From JAAXGI01 sp965206975 (GTDB lineage: Bacteria; Gemmatimonadota; Gemmatimonadetes; Longimicrobiales; Gaopeijiaceae), in the NCBI GenBank assembly GCA_965206975.1, contig OZ242253.1, positions 3,410,001 to 3,474,000 of the forward strand: 64,000 bases of DNA. The letters are read 5' to 3'. A program made the translations under genes and the position numbers. Under the pieces are notes generated by a model. That model ran no database searches. It was not told the origin of the DNA and saw nothing but the letters and a program-made list of their open reading frames with translations. Positions within the stretch are counted from its first letter, which is position 1; each line of letters opens with the position of its first letter. Below are positions 43,887 to 52,724 of this stretch, one piece after another.

Positions 43887-44570
43887 CTACAAGCCCAAGC
43901 TCAGCCCCAGATTTACGACCGGATACACGCGGGCGAACCCAACGAGCTCGTTTACTTCCTCGATCTCTGCCTCGAGTTGGGACTGGAATGCGGGTACGCT
44001 GGCGACGGGGCCTGTCGCCCGCAGCGTGACCTCCGGCATCCCTTGATAGGCCACACCGAGATCGATGGAGAGGCCGAGCCTGCTCCCGGGGGCATGCCCC
44101 CACCCGATCCCCGCGTACGGTCCCGACTCGGACGTGCCCAGTTCCCCGATCAGGGAGCCGACCTCCGCCGGATCATACTCCTGCATTCCGATTTCCACAC
44201 GCCCCTTGGGCGTGGCCTCGAGCTCCAGTGGCTCCGTGAGGTAGACCAGCCCACCGCTGATGCGAAAGCTCCCACCGCCCGGATGCCAATCCAGGACGGC
44301 CGTAAGGCTGGGGGAGGGGAGGTCGACGTCATACCTCACATCGGAGAGACCGACCTCGATTTCAAGGGGCTGATAGTCGAACCCGCCACGGAGCCTCAGC
44401 GGGGTTGCGAGTACCGGTACCGACAGCTGTCCCCCAAGACCGAGCGTTCCTGCGTGCACGGATGCAACGAACCCAAGGCCTTGGCCGCTCGCCGGACGGG
44501 GGCCGAAAGCCACGATGGTTCCCCCCATCACCAGGTAGAGCAGGACACGCACAAGCCATCTCCCTCCCAT
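43887..44570 (-). CDS. Secreted, probable outer-membrane beta-barrel protein
   Basis: A 227-residue protein with a signal peptide (WLVRVLLYLVMGGTIVAFGP, then RPASGQG). The rest alternates hydrophobic and polar residues with Gly and aromatic turns (LRLRGGFDYQPLEIEVGL, VDLPSPSLTAVLDWHPGGG, GSRLGLSIDLGVAYQG), as in small barrels of the OmpW/OM-porin-like kind. It ends in VVNLGLSLGL rather than the usual final Phe. No specific family recognised. I start at ATG 44570; ATG 44621 would add a basic extension before the signal peptide. Confidence 0.62.
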   Translation of the reverse strand: MGGRWLVRVLLYLVMGGTIVAFGPRPASGQGLGFVASVHAGTLGLGGQLSVPVLATPLRLRGGFDYQPLEIEVGLSDVRYDVDLPSPSLTAVLDWHPGGGSFRISGGLVYLTEPLELEATPKGRVEIGMQEYDPAEVGSLIGELGTSESGPYAGIGWGHAPGSRLGLSIDLGVAYQGMPEVTLRATGPVASVPAFQSQLEAEIEEVNELVGFARVYPVVNLGLSLGL

Positions 44571-44848
44571 GAATAGCCGGAGGCGCGCCCCGGCACGTCC
44601 CTCCTCAGATTCGCACCTCATGGCAGCGCAGCAAGCACCTCCCTACCGTCTGATGCAAGCCGGGGGTCGCGACCAGGTCGAGGCCGCCGCTTCACGCCAC
44701 GCACATAACGCCGATCCGAATCGGATGCTCCGCGACCAGCGCGGGTGGATACCACAACGAAGGCCGGGCGACGCAAAGCGCCGCCCGGCCCCGGCCCACC
44801 CCCATCACGCGATGCGTTCTGGGAAGTGCTCGCTTCCCCGCGACTACC

Positions 44849-46168
44849 TCATCCGCCGCCACCGGCCATGTTCCGAAGCTCTTCGAGCGCCTCGCGCTCG
44901 GCGACGAGGCGCTCGAACCCGTCCTGATCCAGGTGCGTGATCGCAATCCAGTCGTGCGACATCTCGTCCGTCGTACGGCTGCCCCGGCCCACGTAAATCG
45001 TCGGATCCGGGTTACTCCGGTTGTTCTCCGTGTTGTCATACCAGTGCGTGAGCACCATTACCGACCCGGCCGGAACGAGCGGAGCCGCATGATCCTCGTA
45101 CACATGGCTCAGGTGCCAGTATGCCGTCCAGTTGCTCACCATCGAGACGAGATCGCGCTCGCCCGTCGTCGGATGGAAGATCTCGAGAGAGCCCGCCGCG
45201 AGCCGGAAGTGTCCGTGCGGCTGCCAGCTGTCGATCCTCACCGGATGGTCGAAGGAGTGGAACCCCTGCGTCATCGCCGTCCCGTACGGAGCCAGATCGA
45301 TGTCCCCCTCGCCCGGGTAGTTCTGGAGGTCCTGCTCGTAGTCGTACGCGTAGTCCTCGGGGTAGAGCCAGAGGCCGACTTCCACCTGATCGCCGGGGAC
45401 CGCCTCGCCCATCGGGTAGTAGTGGATGTCCCACGTCACGACCGAGTTCGTGGGCGCCTTCCGGCACGCTCCCTCGGGGATGATCTCGCCGAGCTTCCCG
45501 AGCGCGTACTCCGAGAGACGTGCGAAGTTCTCGTACTCGTCCGTCTCCTCGTTCCAGACCTGGAAGCGGGAGTTCGCGTGATGCGTCGAGGGGCGGCCCC
45601 CAACCGAGGGCTTCGTCTCGATCGCCATGATGCACTGCTCTTCCGTGATCCCCGTATCGACCATCGGACGCCACCACGAGTCGCCGCCCGTCGCCGGGAT
45701 GTCATACGGATCCGACTTGATCACCATGTCAGGCTGCCCGAATCGCTCGGCCATCCGCCACTCGGCGGCGTCCGGCCAGACGACCGGAGGCGGCATGTCG
45801 TTCAGGTCGCCGGAGGGCGCACCCGCATCGACCCACGCCACGATCGTCGCGATCTCCTCGGCCGAAAGCCGTGCATCCGACTTGAGCTCCTGGATCCCTA
45901 CGTTCGTGTCGTAGTGGTAAGGAGGCATCTCCTGGGTGACGACCTTCTCCTTGATGATCGGCGCCCACGGCCGGGTCTCTTCGTAGCCCATGAAGGACAT
46001 CGGGCCGATCGCGCCGGGCTGATGGCAGACCTGGCAATTCTCCTGGAGAATCACCGCAATGTCCGGGGCGAAGACGGGCGTGTCGTTCATCTCCTGGGCC
46101 GCCGTCGGGGCAGAGATCCCGAGGGCGAGAGCGAGGGCGAGGGCCAACGCAGATAGGGTGTCCCGCAT
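44849..46168 (-). CDS. Secreted cytochrome c / copper monooxygenase-like protein (A)
   Basis: A 439-residue exported protein with a signal peptide (ALALALALALGISAPTAAQ). A mono-heme cytochrome c motif NCQVCHQPG lies at about residues 45-53, with a possible Met ligand in IGPMSFMGY. The remaining 300 residues resemble type II copper, ascorbate-dependent monooxygenase folds: paired histidines in PSTHHANSRF, WDIHYYPMG, and SWQPHGHFRLAAGS, which could match the CuH and CuM sites of PHM. Activity is inference. AAGGAGGAA precedes ATG 46168. It is similar in plan to protein B at 47063. No oxidase or cytochrome maturation gene is nearby. Confidence 0.75.
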   Translation of the reverse strand: MRDTLSALALALALALGISAPTAAQEMNDTPVFAPDIAVILQENCQVCHQPGAIGPMSFMGYEETRPWAPIIKEKVVTQEMPPYHYDTNVGIQELKSDARLSAEEIATIVAWVDAGAPSGDLNDMPPPVVWPDAAEWRMAERFGQPDMVIKSDPYDIPATGGDSWWRPMVDTGITEEQCIMAIETKPSVGGRPSTHHANSRFQVWNEETDEYENFARLSEYALGKLGEIIPEGACRKAPTNSVVTWDIHYYPMGEAVPGDQVEVGLWLYPEDYAYDYEQDLQNYPGEGDIDLAPYGTAMTQGFHSFDHPVRIDSWQPHGHFRLAAGSLEIFHPTTGERDLVSMVSNWTAYWHLSHVYEDHAAPLVPAGSVMVLTHWYDNTENNRSNPDPTIYVGRGSRTTDEMSHDWIAITHLDQDGFERLVAEREALEELRNMAGGGG

Positions 46169-46374
46169 TGCTGTTCCTCCTTGGCGTGCCGAGCACGCGG
46201 AATATGATCCCGAAGAAGCGCCGCCGATCTGCCCCACGGGCGTTACACAAGGGCGCCGCGACCATCACGCTAGTATGGATCCCGAACCGCCACAAAGTCA
46301 AGAAAGCATAGCGTTCGCCCGAGAGGAGGGGGAAACCTCGCTCGTCCGGCGCGCCAGCCCCGCCCCAGGAACCG

Positions 46375-47058
46375 CTACTGGTTGTCCGCCTCGATCTCGT
46401 CGATCCGGTAGCGCTCTCCCGCCCATGCGCCCGTCACCCGGACCCGCTGGCCCGCCAGTGCGGTGAGTTCTGACTCAAACGCCTCCGCGTTCGTAAAGGA
46501 GACCGGAATCCCCCGGAGGATGAGCGCGAAGTCCTCCACCGACTCCATCCGATTCCGAACCCACCCCCCCGGATCCGCGTCTCCCTCCGGGGGCGAGAGA
46601 TGGACGCGATGTCCGAGCATGCCCATCCGCGTCGCCACGTACTCGGCGGGAATGTCTCCGGCATACATCGTTCCCTCTTGCCGGCGCCCGGAAACCGCCA
46701 GCGTATCTGCTGGGCTCGCCATCGTCCCCGTGAGCCGGTCGTCCTCAAGCGTGAGGGTGTAGCGGTACGCCCCGAACTGCACGGTGATCGTGTTCTCCTC
46801 GTAACGGAAATCCTGAACGTCCAGGAAGGTGTTTCGCGGAGACGTCATCTGGGCGCGGTACCCGTCCCCGCTCCCTTCGATTCGAAGGAGCACGTTTCGA
46901 ACGCCCCCGGTCGCTCTCTCGGCTAGGTTTCGAGTCTCCAGATTCCACGTGCCCGTCGGATCCAGAGCCTGTGCCGACGCGGAACCCGGGGAGCAGGCGA
47001 CCCCGAGCCCCATACTCAGGATCGCCATCCCCAGAGAGAGCCTCGACTCGACCCTCAT
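46375..47058 (-). CDS. Secreted hypothetical protein in cytochrome c operon
   Basis: A 227-residue protein with a signal peptide and possible lipobox (LSMGLGVACSPGSASAQ). Residues about 35-110 form a beta-rich domain (TGTWNLETRNLAERATGG, NTITVQFGAYRYTLTLEDD). The end LTALAGQRVRVTGAWAGERY has an OB-fold-like pattern. I do not recognise the family. It starts four bases after the stop of protein B (47063), so it is cotranscribed and likely acts in the same exported redox system. Confidence 0.65.
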   Translation of the reverse strand: MRVESRLSLGMAILSMGLGVACSPGSASAQALDPTGTWNLETRNLAERATGGVRNVLLRIEGSGDGYRAQMTSPRNTFLDVQDFRYEENTITVQFGAYRYTLTLEDDRLTGTMASPADTLAVSGRRQEGTMYAGDIPAEYVATRMGMLGHRVHLSPPEGDADPGGWVRNRMESVEDFALILRGIPVSFTNAEAFESELTALAGQRVRVTGAWAGERYRIDEIEADNQ

Positions 47059-47062
47059 CGGA

Positions 47063-48316
47063 CTACCGGGACTCCGAGCCGGAGCCCAGATGTGCCGGAG
47101 TAATCGGCTCTGCCAGCTCGACCTGATAGTCGAACCACCCCTCCATCATCTCATCCCTCGAATCCGATCCCCAGAGCACCTGGACGCTGGGGTCCGGGTT
47201 CCACGGGTTATCGGGCGAGTTGTCGAAGTGCGCGATCACCTCGAGCCGCGTTCCCTTCGGGACCGGAACTGGCTCGGCGAACTCGTACGAGATTTGCCAG
47301 TTCATGTCGTAATTCGGAACAGAAAGAAGCGTCTCGCTTCTCCCGTCCGGGTAGTGGGCCCGGTACAGCATGTCCTTCCCCCGATAGTGCATATGGGGCT
47401 TGAAGAGGGTAATCGCGGCGTCCGTCTCGAAGATGAACTCCCCCCGGCTCAGGTAGTTGGGTTCGTAGGGTGGGATCTGCAGGTCCCCGTCGGCCACCAC
47501 CGAGGAATGGAGTTCGTGCGTGATCTCATCGCGCACCAGCCACACCGCCACGCTGGAGGTATCCACGACCGCCACGTTGCTCGGGTGGTAATGAAGCCCG
47601 AAGCGGAGCGTCGAGCCCTCCTCAATCAGCTTGCCCGAGCCCGGTGGGAAACGGTCCCACTGTTTGCCCGGAACGGTGCTCGCGAGTCGGCCGGTCGATG
47701 CATACTGGCCGTCCGGCCCGATGGTCGAGACAACGTTGTGATGAACGACGTTGAAGTTTCCGCGAACCTCAGCCGCCTGCACCCAGATGTCCTCCTCGAG
47801 GCGCGTGGGCACCATGATCTCCGGGTTGACGTCCGGGCCTCCCGGGGGCACGAGGAATCCGTCCTCCATCCGGAAGATGTAGTCCGGTGGGCCCAGCTCG
47901 CCCGTGAGGAGGAAGCCGTCTGTGGCCTGGGCAAACTCGGGCGGGGTGAATTCGCCTTGGCCACTCGGAGCCCCCGCATCGACCCAGTCGACAATCGCCT
48001 GGACCTGCTCATCGCTGAGGCGCCGGTCGTTTCCGAATCCCCCGTACTGCGGATCCGCATGCCACGGCGGCATGATCCGCTCCTCGACCATCAGCCGGAT
48101 GGACGAGGCCCACGGACGGACATCCTCATACGTGAGGAGGTTCATCGGAGCGATCTGGCCCGGGCGGTGACAGTTCATGCACTTCTCCGCCATGATCGGT
48201 CCGACATCGACGACCCATGTGGGCGAACTTCCCGCCCCAGTTACCTGTCCCGCGGCGGGCCCCGCGAGAATGCCACTTAACAGCAACGGTAGTGCAATCA
48301 AACATGCCGGTCTCAT
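47063..48316 (-). CDS. Secreted cytochrome c / copper monooxygenase-like protein (B)
   Basis: A 417-residue exported protein with a signal peptide (CLIALPLLLSGILAGPAAGQ). Heme motif KCMNCHRPG at about residues 45-53 followed by IAPMNLLTYEDVRPW, nearly the same block as in protein A. The later part shows paired histidines NVVHHNVVST, LHYHPSNVAV and PHMHYRGKDM, the pattern expected of PHM-like copper sites. GGAGGATTC precedes ATG 48316. Upstream lies a tandem repeat with four TTACAAC units (48369-48402) that may control it. It is followed at four bases by the 46375 gene. Confidence 0.77.
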   Translation of the reverse strand: MRPACLIALPLLLSGILAGPAAGQVTGAGSSPTWVVDVGPIMAEKCMNCHRPGQIAPMNLLTYEDVRPWASSIRLMVEERIMPPWHADPQYGGFGNDRRLSDEQVQAIVDWVDAGAPSGQGEFTPPEFAQATDGFLLTGELGPPDYIFRMEDGFLVPPGGPDVNPEIMVPTRLEEDIWVQAAEVRGNFNVVHHNVVSTIGPDGQYASTGRLASTVPGKQWDRFPPGSGKLIEEGSTLRFGLHYHPSNVAVVDTSSVAVWLVRDEITHELHSSVVADGDLQIPPYEPNYLSRGEFIFETDAAITLFKPHMHYRGKDMLYRAHYPDGRSETLLSVPNYDMNWQISYEFAEPVPVPKGTRLEVIAHFDNSPDNPWNPDPSVQVLWGSDSRDEMMEGWFDYQVELAEPITPAHLGSGSESR

Positions 48317-48621
48317 GAATCCTCCAGGCGAGTCTAACGCGGCCAAACGAGTGATCTCGGTGCCCAGATTACAACATTACAACGGTTACAACATTACAAC
48401 GGCGCGCCACGCTAGGCCACAATTGGGGGCCGCCCACCCCCGCTGCGGAAGCGTGTTCGCTCGACCAGGTCCGACGCGCTAAGAAACCTTGCACGCCTCG
48501 CCGCTCACCCTGCCTCGGGTGCACCGCGATAGTGTGGACGCTCCCCTACCCCCGGCGCCAGAGTCTGCCGGGTCAGAAGAACGCACACGGGGTGCGTTCA
48601 GGACACGAGAGGGGAGGATCC
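48317..48621. other. Promoter region of the cytochrome c operon
   Basis: 305 bases between the protein B start (- strand) and an IS110 remnant (+ strand). The AT-rich tandem repeat at 48369-48402 is the only clear structure; no gene is supported. Confidence 0.45.
48369..48402. repeat. 17-base tandem repeat with four TTACAAC units
   Basis: TTACAACATTACAACGG occurs twice without a break. Each copy holds two TTACAAC units, giving four units at spacings of 8, 9 and 8 bases. On the - strand these read GTTGTAA and lie 53-86 bases upstream of the start of cytochrome c protein B, a promoter-proximal position. AT-rich against a GC-rich background, it looks like a row of regulator sites. Confidence 0.75.
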
Positions 48622-48690
48622 ATGGACAAGGTGGTCAGCATCATAGGCATCGACATCTCGAAGAGCTGTCTTCATCTGCACGGAGCGACG
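48622..48690 (+). pseudogene. IS110-type transposase N-terminal remnant
   Basis: ATG 48622 has a good ribosome site (GGGGAGGATCC) and encodes MDKVVSIIGIDISKSCLHLH, the start of IS110-family DEDD transposases (GIDISK with the first catalytic Asp). After about 22 residues the frame turns into unrelated sequence, and no later transposase part exists. It is a truncated insertion remnant. Confidence 0.65.
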
Positions 48691-49008
48691 GCGTGCCTGA
48701 ACCACACGCGCTCGGACGCGGGGCTCTCCCCTCCCCGGGGAAGCACGGAGGGGCGAGAAGATGTGCCTCGGGGACTTGATTGTTCGGCATCGGCGTGGCC
48801 CCTCACGCAGCCGTAGCTTGGGCGGGATCTTGGAGGAGGGCCGACGGATCGTCCGCGTGAGCGCTTGCTCGGCATCGAATGCCGGCGGGGCGAAGGCAGC
48901 CCGATTCGGAGAGCGACGGCAACGCGAATCACTATCACTTGCGGGGACCGGCGCCACGGCCTTCCTTCTAAGCAGGGGCACACACGGGAGAGTGAGGCAG
49001 ACCGAATC
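48691..49008. other. Region upstream of the SpoIIE-type gene
   Basis: 318 bases after the transposase remnant. The frame of the following gene stays open upstream to 48865, but that part lacks protein character. No gene is supported. Confidence 0.4.
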
Positions 49009-51528
49009 GTGACCGACGCCAACAACGCATCGTCCCCGTGGAGCGGACCGAAGAGGACGGGACTCCCCCTTGCGGTTCGGGGCTTTCTCGCACTCGCCGC
49101 ACTCCTTACCGTCGCGATCACCGCGACCTCGGCGACGATGCTCTACAACTCTGCGATCGCGCTCCGTGACGAGGCCGAGGCCGCTGCGGTGAATCTCGCC
49201 GAACTTCTCGCGGCGAGTTTTGCGGACATTGGCGAGATCTCGCTCGCGAACATCGCTCGAACGCTCGATGCCACCCTCGACGATCAGATGATCGCGCAGG
49301 CGCGGATCGCCGCCCACCTCGTCGCCGCGGCAGAGGCTGCCGGGCAAGACCCGGGCCGCATCGTCGAGACGCTGGACGCGATCATCGGGCGCACGGTGCT
49401 CGATGAGTTCTGGATCACCGACAGCTCGGGGTTCGCATACCTCACGAACGTGCGTGACGAGAATGGCGAGCTCGTCCCCTTCCGCTTCGAGCCAGATCCG
49501 GCCGTGCAACCGCAGGCATCCAAGTTCTACGTCCTCCTTGAATCGGATCTCGACGACGAGGGCTTTATCACGCAGCCGGCGCAAGTCCGGGAGATCGATC
49601 AGGAGGTCTACAAGTACGTGGGGGTCGGCGGCGTCGACCAGGCGCGCATCGTGCAGATCGGCAATGCACTCGTCTTCGGGGAGCAGGAGATCCTGACGAA
49701 CACCTACGCCACGGAGCGGGCGGACGTCTCGGCGGTCGTCGAAGGGATCATCGGGCAGCATATGCTCGTCCAGGCCACGATGGTCAGCCACTTCGTGGCG
49801 GCGGCCGAGGAGGCCGGCTGGGGAGCGGAGGAGATCGACAGCCGACTCGAACGGATCGCTGGCGTGACCGTCATCGGGGAGGTGCGAGTCCTCGACTCGG
49901 ACGGCGCAGTGGCCTACTCGAACCTGCCGGGCATGGGACGGGCCGAGATCCCTCATGCAGAGGAGACGCTGCCCCTCCTCCTGGACTCCGAAGAGAGCGT
50001 CGAGCTCGCAACACAGCCGCGAGCCTCGGACGGGGAGATCTACAAGTACGTGGCGGTGGCGGGCGCCGGCTCGCCCCGGGTTGTCCAAGTCGGGATTCCG
50101 ATCGAGGGGAGCTCAGGGAACCTCCTATATACCGTGTATCAGCGCGAGGCGGATCTCCTCGTCCGTTCCCGCAATCTGGAGGCACTCTGGATAATCAACC
50201 TCGACCGTGATCTCGCTGCGTCCGCGCCGCGTGCCGGGCAGTCGGGCACGGCATCGGTGGGCGCAGCCGACATCTTCGCGGATCGCGCGCAGTCGGTCGT
50301 GGAATCGGCGCTCGACCGGGGCGAGGTGGTGAGCGAGGCGAGCCTCGCCATGCTGGCGCCATCCGAGCGCGGGATCTGGGTTGCCTCGCCGGTCATCAAT
50401 GCGGGGGGGATCGCGATCGGAGCGATCGCTCTCGCCGTCAGCCTGGACGATATCGCAGGCACGGTGATGACCGAGGCCTGGAACACGACGCTGATCGTCC
50501 TGGTCCTGTTCGGCTTGACGGCGGCCGCGGCGCTCTGGGGCACACGGTGGTTGACGCGGCCGATCGAGGCGATCGCCACGGCGGCCCGGCAGGTCGAGAT
50601 GGGCCGGAAGCCCGACGCGCAGTTGATCGACCCCGTGGTCAAGCGGACCGACGAGCTCGGGAGCCTGGCACGAGTCTTCGACGCAATGACCGTGCAGGTC
50701 TTTGACCGGGAAGAGCAACTCGAGACGATGGTCTCGGCGCGGACCGCGGAGCTCGAGGAGAGCAACCAGAACCTTCGCCACGCCCATCGGGCGATGGAGC
50801 AGGACCTAGAGATGGCCCGCGTGGTCCAAGCCGCCCTCGTCCGGGAGGGAAACGTGGCTGTGTCCGGCTTCACGGCCTACGCGCGGATGACCCCAGCCCA
50901 GCAGGTGGGCGGGGACTTCGTCGACGTATTCAAGCCCTCCGAGCACGAACTCTTCTTCTGCGTCTGCGATGTCTCAGGCAAGGGGGTGGCGGCAGCGCTC
51001 TTCATGGCCGCCTCGCAGGGCGCGATCAACGCGGCCGTGACCAAGAAGCAAAATATCGACATCGGGGCGATTGCCAACGAAGCGAACCGCCAACTCTGCA
51101 GTGAGAACCCCATGGGGCTCTTCGTCACCGGGGTGCTGGCCGTCCTCGACTTGGACCAGGGCGTGATGGAATACGTCTGTGCCGGGCACGATCCTCCCTT
51201 CTTGGTCGATGCCGGTGGCTCCCGGCGAACGCTCCCGATCACGCAAGGGATTCCGATGGGAGTGATCGATGAATTCGAGTATGGGAGCCACCGGGAAGGA
51301 CTGCGTCCCGGTGACTCGCTCTTCATGTATACGGACGGACTCACGGACGCGGTGAACCTGAGCGACGAGCTCTTTGGGAAGGAGCGGCTCGAGTCCACGC
51401 TGGATGGCGCATCGACGTGCTCGCCCGAGGAGATCGTGGGCCACGTGTGGAGCGAGATCGGCATTTATTCGGCGGGTGCGCCCGCGGCCGACGACATGAC
51501 GTGTCTCGTGCTCCGCCGCTCCATGTGA
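49009..51528 (+). CDS. Membrane sensor with HAMP and SpoIIE/PP2C phosphatase
   Basis: About 839 residues. Membrane helix 1 at about 25-45 (FLALAALLTVAITATSATML), a periplasmic sensor of about 440 residues, membrane helix 2 at about 490-512 (TLIVLVLFGLTAAAALWG), HAMP (TRPIEAIATAARQVEMG), coiled coil, then a PP2C/SpoIIE phosphatase. The phosphatase has GGDFVDVF, CDVSGKGVAAALFMA, SLFMYTDGLTDAVN and ADDMTCLVL with the metal-binding aspartates. The sensor contains two copies of one unit: QMIAQARIAAHLVAAAEAAG ... YKYVGVGGVDQARIVQIG and HMLVQATMVSHFVAAAEEAG ... YKYVAVAGAGSPRVVQVG. Such proteins dephosphorylate anti-sigma-factor antagonists. The GTG start is chosen because upstream sequence is not protein-like; no anti-sigma partner is adjacent. 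Confidence 0.85.
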   Translation: MTDANNASSPWSGPKRTGLPLAVRGFLALAALLTVAITATSATMLYNSAIALRDEAEAAAVNLAELLAASFADIGEISLANIARTLDATLDDQMIAQARIAAHLVAAAEAAGQDPGRIVETLDAIIGRTVLDEFWITDSSGFAYLTNVRDENGELVPFRFEPDPAVQPQASKFYVLLESDLDDEGFITQPAQVREIDQEVYKYVGVGGVDQARIVQIGNALVFGEQEILTNTYATERADVSAVVEGIIGQHMLVQATMVSHFVAAAEEAGWGAEEIDSRLERIAGVTVIGEVRVLDSDGAVAYSNLPGMGRAEIPHAEETLPLLLDSEESVELATQPRASDGEIYKYVAVAGAGSPRVVQVGIPIEGSSGNLLYTVYQREADLLVRSRNLEALWIINLDRDLAASAPRAGQSGTASVGAADIFADRAQSVVESALDRGEVVSEASLAMLAPSERGIWVASPVINAGGIAIGAIALAVSLDDIAGTVMTEAWNTTLIVLVLFGLTAAAALWGTRWLTRPIEAIATAARQVEMGRKPDAQLIDPVVKRTDELGSLARVFDAMTVQVFDREEQLETMVSARTAELEESNQNLRHAHRAMEQDLEMARVVQAALVREGNVAVSGFTAYARMTPAQQVGGDFVDVFKPSEHELFFCVCDVSGKGVAAALFMAASQGAINAAVTKKQNIDIGAIANEANRQLCSENPMGLFVTGVLAVLDLDQGVMEYVCAGHDPPFLVDAGGSRRTLPITQGIPMGVIDEFEYGSHREGLRPGDSLFMYTDGLTDAVNLSDELFGKERLESTLDGASTCSPEEIVGHVWSEIGIYSAGAPAADDMTCLVLRRSM

Positions 51529-51753
51529 CGCGGCCCAGCCGAAACGAGATGCACGGGCTCGGGTCTCCTCATCTCGGCCCGGGCGCGGCCCCTTGCAAAC
51601 CAGCGGGAGGGGTAGCCGTTTCATCACGACCACGGCTGCCCACGGGTTCGGCCGGGACACCTCCGTCACGGGCTCGTTGAGGGCCGGAACCGCTTGACGG
51701 CGGAGTACGAACTCACGAAGGGGTAGCCAGCTTCCGTGAACGCTCCCACCGCC

Positions 51754-52724
51754 CTATTGGTCCGAGGCGGCACTCTGGATGCGCGGCGCCGGAGCGAGGC
51801 GGTGAAGGGCCGGGCCCTCCATACGGACAACGGGCTCCGCCGGTGTGGGCCGGTCGCTCTCCACCACTGAGACCCGGACTTCCAGAGCCGACTCCCCTCC
51901 GCCGAAGACCGTCCCTCGGGTGGGCGCCGCATCGATGTAGTCTCGCCCAACGGCCACGGGGATGTGCCAGAGGTCGACGGGCGTGTCGTTCGTCGGATCG
52001 AGCCCGACCCACCCCAGCCCCGGCAGGAGGGGCACTCGGCCCAGGCATGGCTCACAGAGGCCTCGGCCACCTCCACGCTCGCCCGGTCGCCATGGATATA
52101 CCCCGAGACGTAGCGGCTCGGAATCCCCCACGACCGGGCGATGGCAAGCATTACGTGGGTGTAGTCCTGACAGACGCCCCGGCGCGTCTCAAGCACGTGC
52201 TCGAGCGACGAATCCACCGCCGTACTCCCGGGCTCGTACGTGAAGGTCGAGCGGAGCGTGGAGGCGGCGTGCCGCAGGGAGGACAGCGGATCGCGCCCCC
52301 GGGTGACCCCGTTCGCCCTCGTAAAGGAGTCAAGAGCCGGGCAGGGGAAGGCGAGGCGGCTCGGACTCAAGTAGTCCCAGTAGCGCACGGGGTCTGCCAC
52401 TGCGGCGAGCGCGTCCCAACTCGCGGTTCCGGCCTGCCTCGAGGAGTCCCGGGTATCCACAACCTCTACCTGCGCGGCAGAGCGCACGAGCGTGTGCCGA
52501 TGTTCGCGGTGGATGTTCACGAGGTGGCAGACGTTGCCGAAGGCGTCCGAGTATACGATCGGCGCCGCAGGGGGGTCGACATGAAGCGAGAAATCGAGGA
52601 GCCGCCGGGTCGCGTCCGTGCGCGGTCTCAGCCGAAGCGCCAGGAGGCTCCCCCGTGCCGCCTCACCGTAGCGGAACTCCGAGACGTGCTCGACATCGAA
52701 TCGGCGAACCCCGGGCGCACTCAT
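51754..52724 (-). pseudogene. Transglutaminase-like peptidase, one-base frameshift
   Basis: A bacterial transglutaminase-like protein (N-terminal domain GVRRFDVEHVSEFRYGEAAR, then the core with TRRGVCQDYTHVMLAIARSW carrying the catalytic Cys). The His block SHAWAE is followed by a frame change near 52035. The other frame continues VPLLPGLGWVGLDPTNDTP with the catalytic Asp and ends SAASDQ-stop. Restoring one G (GAG-GTG) rejoins the frames into the normal family sequence. ATG 52724 sits in an ATGA overlap with the alpha-E gene, which fixes the start. It belongs to the ATP-grasp / alpha-E / transglutaminase operon. Confidence 0.85.

Noticed and set aside
48369..48402. CRISPR-like repeat
   Set aside because: Two directly abutting copies without spacers and no cas genes; better explained as a tandem regulator site.
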